The notes under the pieces: model-generated | Told to the model about the DNA's origin: nothing | Seen by the model: the letters and a program-made list of their open reading frames with translations, nothing else | Databases searched by the model: none | From: Myxococcales bacterium | GTDB lineage: Bacteria; Myxococcota_A; Polyangia; Polyangiales; Polyangiaceae | Direction of reading: 5' to 3' | DNA: 64,000 nt | Assembly (NCBI GenBank): GCA_016794345.1 | Contig: JAEUKE010000248.1 | Coordinates: forward strand, 62,001-126,000 | Position numbers and translations under genes: made by a program | Shown: piece by piece, positions 60,349 to 64,000 of the stretch | Position numbering within the stretch: position 1 is the first letter of the stretch | How the letters are laid out: every line of letters starts with the position of its first letter

Positions 60349-60840
60349 TGGGTATTTGATCGGCTCGCGGTACGGGCTCGTGTTGATGAAGTCGGTCTGG
60401 AGGCGCTCCATGAGCTCCGCCACGACCGACATGATCTCGTAGGCGTCGTCGCCCGAGCCCTCGATCTTGCGATCCTGACCCGCGTGCAAGCTCATGCCCT
60501 TGCTCTCGAGGAAGGCGAGGAGCTCCTTCGTGCGCTTGACGGCGTCGATGAACGGCTCGATCGGCCCGCCCTCGTCCTGGAGGCGCGCGAGCAGCGAGCA
60601 GCGGAAGCTTCCGCAGATGTGCGGGCGGTCCGTGTAGACCTCGCAGCGGGTTCCGTCGAGGCGGGGACAGGGGAGCTCGAAGACGCCCTGCTCCGGGATG
60701 ACGCGGAGCCGGCTGCGCTTGGCGATCTCGAGGTCTCCGGGCTCGAGCAGCGGCGCGTGTGGACCCAGGATACCCGTGCAGCAGAGGCCACAAGCCAGGC
60801 AGAGCTTGGCGCTGGGGGAGAGCTCGGCGTCGTCGGACAT
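60337..60840 (-). CDS. YkgJ-family cysteine-cluster protein
   Basis: 167 residues. Metal-binding cysteines are in CLACGLCCTG, LPCPRLDGTRCEVYTDRP and HICGSFRCSL, the CxxCxxxCC...C...C...C pattern of the YkgJ (UPF0153) family, thought to bind zinc or an iron-sulfur centre. The rest is helical (FIDAVKRTKELLAFLESK). No signal peptide. It is convergent with the transglycosylase gene and divergent from clpV, with no evident T6SS role. Confidence 0.85.
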   Translation of the reverse strand: MSDDAELSPSAKLCLACGLCCTGILGPHAPLLEPGDLEIAKRSRLRVIPEQGVFELPCPRLDGTRCEVYTDRPHICGSFRCSLLARLQDEGGPIEPFIDAVKRTKELLAFLESKGMSLHAGQDRKIEGSGDDAYEIMSVVAELMERLQTDFINTSPYREPIKYPAGS

Positions 60841-60919
60841 CGGGCGAGAATCCTAACGCGCAGCGCCGAATTATGGGGCTTCTCTTTCTCGCGTGCCCGC
60901 CGATAGCATGGCCCTCCCT

Positions 60920-63580
60920 ATGCTCGTCGACCACAAGTCCCTCCTGAAGCGGCTCACCAAAAATTGTGTCGCGGCGCTCGAAGGCGCAGCGACGCAGGCA
61001 GTCCAAGCTCGGCACTACGAGATCACGATCGAGCATTTCCTGCTCGCTCTGCTCGATGACGCCACGAGCGACATCGCCTTCATCGTGAGCCACTACGACC
61101 TGCAGCCGAGCCAGCTGCGGTCCACGCTCCAGCGCGGCCTGGAGGACCTGCGGACGGGCAACAGTGGCCGCCCCACCTTCTCTCCCGTCTTGCTGGAGTG
61201 GATGCAGGACGCGTGGCTCGTCGGCTCGGTCGACCTCGGCTACCAGAAGATCCGCAGCGGCGTCCTCTTCCTCCGCCTCGTGCAGCAGCCCAGCCGGTAC
61301 TCGACGAGCGGCATCTCGGCGCAGCTCGAGGGGATCCCGAAGGAGGACATGAAGAAGAACCTCCCGACGATCCTCGCCGGGTCGAAGGAGGGCGACGAGC
61401 TCGCTCCAGCCGCCGGCGGCGGCGAGGCCGGAAAGGGCGGCGCCTCGGTCGGCGCGCATGGCAGCGTCTCGGCCGACTCGGCCCTCGCCAAGTTCTGCAT
61501 CGACTACACCGGCCGCGCGCGCGCCGGGCAGATCGATCCGGTGTTCGGCCGCGAGCGAGAGATCCGGCAGATCATCGACATCCTCGCGCGCCGCCGGAAG
61601 AACAACCCCATCATCGTCGGCGACTCCGGCGTCGGCAAGACGGCCCTCGTCGAGGGCATGGCCCTGCTCATCGTGAACAACGAGGTCCCGCCGCTCCTCC
61701 AGGGCGTGGAGATCCTCGGCCTCGATCTCGGCCTGCTCCAGGCCGGCGCGAGCGTGAAGGGCGAGTTCGAGAACCGGATGAAGCAGGTCATCAGTGAGGT
61801 GAAGGGCTCACCCAAGCCGATCATCCTCTTCATCGACGAGGCGCACACCATCATCGGCGCCGGCGGCGCGCAGGGCAGCGGCGACGCCGCGAACCTGCTC
61901 AAGCCTGCGCTCGCGCGCGGCGAGCTCCGCACCATCGCTGCGACGACCTGGAAGGAGTACAAGAAGTACTTCGAGAAGGACGCCGCCCTCGAGCGCCGCT
62001 TCCAGCCCGTCAAGGTCGACGAGCCGGACATCCCGACGGCCATCACGATGCTCCGCGGCCTTCGCCCCAAGTTCGAGGAGGCGCACAACGTCATCGTCCA
62101 GGACGAGGCGGTCACCGCGGCCGTCCGGCTGTCGGCGCGCTTCATCTCCGGCCGGCAGCTCCCGGACAAGGCCGTCGACCTGCTCGACACCTGCGCCGCC
62201 CGCGTGAAGGTCGCGCTCCAGCAGAAGCCGGCCGCGGTCGAGGACATCGAGGTCACGATCAAGAACACGGAGCGCGAGATCGAGGCGCTCAAGCGCGACG
62301 AGGCCAACGGCGTCCACATCGACAACGAGCGCCTCGGCGAGCTCGAGACGAAGCTCAACAAGTCGAAGGACGACCTCGTCGTCATGCAGACGGCCTACGA
62401 CAAGGAGACCGAGGGCGCGAAGAAGGTCCTCGAGCTCCGCAAGAAGATGACCGAGTCGAAGAGCGAGTCCGAGCGTGACGCCGCTCGCAAGGAGGTCGTG
62501 GCCGCCCTCGACGAGCTCGGCAGCATGCAGGGCGAGGTGCCGCTCATCCGTCCCGACGTGGACGAGGCCATGGTCGCGAACGTCGTCAGCGCCTGGACGG
62601 GCATCCCCGCCGGCAAGATGGTGCAGGACGACGTGAAGAACCTCCTCGAGATGGAGGCCCGGCTCCGCAAGCGCATCAAGGGCCAGGACTACGGCCTCAA
62701 CGTCATCGCGAAGGAGCTCCGCGCCGCGCGCGCGGGCCTCAAGCCGCAGCACACGCCGATGGGCGTCTTCATCCTCGTCGGCCCGTCCGGTGTCGGAAAG
62801 ACGGAGACGGCGCTCAGCCTGGCCGACATGCTGTACGGCGGCGAGCGCATGATGGTCACCATCAACATGAGCGAGTTCCAGGAGAAACACACGGTCTCCC
62901 GGCTCATCGGCTCACCCCCCGGCTACGTGGGCTTCGGCGAGGGCGGCATGCTGACGGAGGCGGTGCGGCAGCGGCCGTACACGGTCGTCCTCCTCGACGA
63001 GTGCGAGAAGGCCGACCCCGACGTCCTCAACCTGTTCTACCAGGTGTTCGACAAGGGCATGCTCTCGGACGGCGAGGGGCGCCTCGTCGACTTCAAGAAC
63101 ACCGTGATCATCCTCACGAGCAACCTCGCCACGGACAAGATCACGAACATGACCGTCGCCGCCCGCGAGGAGACCGGCAAGGACCCGCCGATGGAGGAGA
63201 TCCTCGAAGCGATCAAGCCGACCCTCTCGTCGCACTTCAAGCCCGCCCTGCTCGCCCGTATGACGATGGTCCCGTACCTGCCGATCTCCATGTCGGCCCT
63301 CGGCGAGATCACGCGGCTCAAGCTCAACGGGCTGCTCTCGCGCCTGAAGACCAACCAGCGCATCGAGGCGACCTACTCGGACAAGCTCGTCGAGTCGATC
63401 GCGGCGCGCTGCACCGAGGTCGACACGGGCGCCCGCAACATCGATCACATCCTCCGCGCGACGCTGATGCCGATGCTGTCGGCGGCGATCCTGGAGAAGC
63501 TCGCGGAGGCGAAGCCGCCGCGCAAGCTCTTCATCGACATCGACGACCAGAAGAACTTCACCGCCGCGTTCTCGGACTGA
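60920..63580 (+). CDS. clpV: T6SS ATPase ClpV (TssH)
   Basis: 886 residues from ATG 60920, chosen because the family starts like MLVDHKSLLKRLTKNC; ATG 60908 and GTG 60893 are in frame. N-domain to about 165; NBD1 with GDSGVGKTALVEG and ILFIDEAHTIIGAGGAQGSG; coiled M-domain (about 410-530); NBD2 with VGPSGVGKTETALSLADMLY and VVLLDECEKA; C-terminal D2-small. ClpV (rather than ClpB) is indicated by the GAGGAQGSGDAANLLKP segment and by the tssJ gene 56 bases downstream. It disassembles contracted TssB/C sheath. Confidence 0.92.
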   Translation: MLVDHKSLLKRLTKNCVAALEGAATQAVQARHYEITIEHFLLALLDDATSDIAFIVSHYDLQPSQLRSTLQRGLEDLRTGNSGRPTFSPVLLEWMQDAWLVGSVDLGYQKIRSGVLFLRLVQQPSRYSTSGISAQLEGIPKEDMKKNLPTILAGSKEGDELAPAAGGGEAGKGGASVGAHGSVSADSALAKFCIDYTGRARAGQIDPVFGREREIRQIIDILARRRKNNPIIVGDSGVGKTALVEGMALLIVNNEVPPLLQGVEILGLDLGLLQAGASVKGEFENRMKQVISEVKGSPKPIILFIDEAHTIIGAGGAQGSGDAANLLKPALARGELRTIAATTWKEYKKYFEKDAALERRFQPVKVDEPDIPTAITMLRGLRPKFEEAHNVIVQDEAVTAAVRLSARFISGRQLPDKAVDLLDTCAARVKVALQQKPAAVEDIEVTIKNTEREIEALKRDEANGVHIDNERLGELETKLNKSKDDLVVMQTAYDKETEGAKKVLELRKKMTESKSESERDAARKEVVAALDELGSMQGEVPLIRPDVDEAMVANVVSAWTGIPAGKMVQDDVKNLLEMEARLRKRIKGQDYGLNVIAKELRAARAGLKPQHTPMGVFILVGPSGVGKTETALSLADMLYGGERMMVTINMSEFQEKHTVSRLIGSPPGYVGFGEGGMLTEAVRQRPYTVVLLDECEKADPDVLNLFYQVFDKGMLSDGEGRLVDFKNTVIILTSNLATDKITNMTVAAREETGKDPPMEEILEAIKPTLSSHFKPALLARMTMVPYLPISMSALGEITRLKLNGLLSRLKTNQRIEATYSDKLVESIAARCTEVDTGARNIDHILRATLMPMLSAAILEKLAEAKPPRKLFIDIDDQKNFTAAFSD

Positions 63581-63636
63581 CGTTCGCCCTTCGTAGCGGA
63601 AAACTGGGCCGGCCGGGCCAGCGGTGCTTGAATCGC

Positions 63637-64000
63637 ATGGCCATGGCCGGCTTCAGCTCGCGCGTCTCGAAGAAACTCCTCGCCTGCGCAACCGCCGGGC
63701 TCCTCATGGGGCCCGCGATCGGGCTCGGGCTGGTCGCCGGCTGCTCGGCCGCGCCTCCACCGGAGGAGCCAAAGCCCTGCGACAAGCAGTTCGTCACGCT
63801 CGATATCTACGCGGGGGGCAACATCAACCCGAACGAAAACGGCAACCCGCGCCCGGTCGTGGTGCGGCTCTACCAGCTCGTGAGCGACCTGAACCTCGCC
63901 AACGCGCGGTACGACGACGTGCTCCTCCAGCCGGAAAAGACGCTCGGCAAAGACGTCGTGAAGGTCGACGAGGTGAGCGTCTTCCCCAACGACCATGTTC
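63637..64000 (+). CDS. tssJ: T6SS outer-membrane lipoprotein TssJ (3' truncated by window edge)
   Basis: The frame is open from ATG 63637 (or 63643) to the edge, 121 residues. The signal peptide ends LGLVAGC (Cys36). The mature part has FVTLDIYAGGNINPNENGNP and PVVVRLYQLVSDLNLANARY, the family pattern of a transthyretin-like sandwich: INPN, then RLYQL. TssJ anchors the TssL/M membrane complex to the outer membrane. It follows clpV by 56 bases; tssK, tssL and tssM would be expected next. Confidence 0.88.
   Translation, partial: MAMAGFSSRVSKKLLACATAGLLMGPAIGLGLVAGCSAAPPPEEPKPCDKQFVTLDIYAGGNINPNENGNPRPVVVRLYQLVSDLNLANARYDDVLLQPEKTLGKDVVKVDEVSVFPNDHV

Overview
The window is one contiguous piece of a high-GC bacterial chromosome with dense genes, frequent GTG/TTG starts and ATGA/TTGA overlaps. 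Its content points to a myxobacterium (Myxococcota, probably a Polyangiales-type lineage). The signs are many lipoproteins with Gly/Ser/Thr-rich linkers after the lipobox, two Hanks-type Ser/Thr kinases and two FHA proteins, a secreted protein with the NGxxDGxETDxDCGG cysteine motif, a histone-like Lys/Ala-rich tail, a sterol-reductase remnant, and a type VI secretion system (T6SS) with DUF2169, DUF3540, DUF4150 and pentapeptide-repeat partners. The taxonomic placement is inference from content only.

Layout. 1-5 kb: the end of a TPR protein, a coiled-coil secreted protein, then aroE - permuted methyltransferase - DTW-domain protein (overlapping) and a small HExxH protein. 5-10 kb: two translationally coupled carbohydrate-active lipoproteins (a GH13 alpha-amylase and a six-hairpin-type glycosidase). 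10-14 kb: a minus-strand run of AAA ATPase, a Lys/Ala-rich-tail plus Sel1-repeat protein, and a membrane Ser/Thr kinase. 14-15 kb: a bile acid:sodium symporter-family transporter. 15-23 kb: a T6SS tip/effector module (VgrG, DUF2169-pentapeptide fusion, stand-alone pentapeptide protein, DUF3540, DUF4150/PAAR-like), headed by a zinc-ribbon protein. 23-27 kb: a lipoprotein and an MMPL/RND exporter. 27-35 kb: a minus-strand gene train that looks like a surface-glycan or glycolipid pathway built on a NeuB-type synthase, a KdsC-type phosphatase, a PLP aminotransferase, an SDR, an SpsF-type cytidylyltransferase, a GT-B protein and a multi-TM flippase-like protein, with a fatty-acid-hydroxylase-superfamily enzyme at its end. 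35-39 kb: a truncated sterol Delta7-reductase, then an ALDH followed by a non-catalytic ALDH half (a split ALDH16-like pair).

39-50 kb: an EF-hand lipoprotein behind a candidate sigma-54 promoter, a TonB-like protein, and a minus-strand set of Ser/Thr kinase - FGE-sulfatase-domain protein - fmt - HExxH membrane protein. These are followed by Lon protease, a zinc-ribbon/FHA protein and three lipoproteins. 51-64 kb: T6SS core genes: hcp with its own intrinsic terminator, tssE, tssF, tssG, an FHA protein (TagH type), a divergent MltD-like lytic transglycosylase, clpV (tssH) and the start of tssJ, which runs off the window.

How it fits together: the T6SS is split over two islands about 29 kb apart, a tip/cargo module at 15-22 kb and machine genes at 51-64 kb. 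Genes for sheath (TssB/C), baseplate TssK, TssA and membrane complex TssL/M are not in the window and probably continue past the right edge. No CRISPR array, rRNA, tRNA, insertion sequence or prophage was seen.
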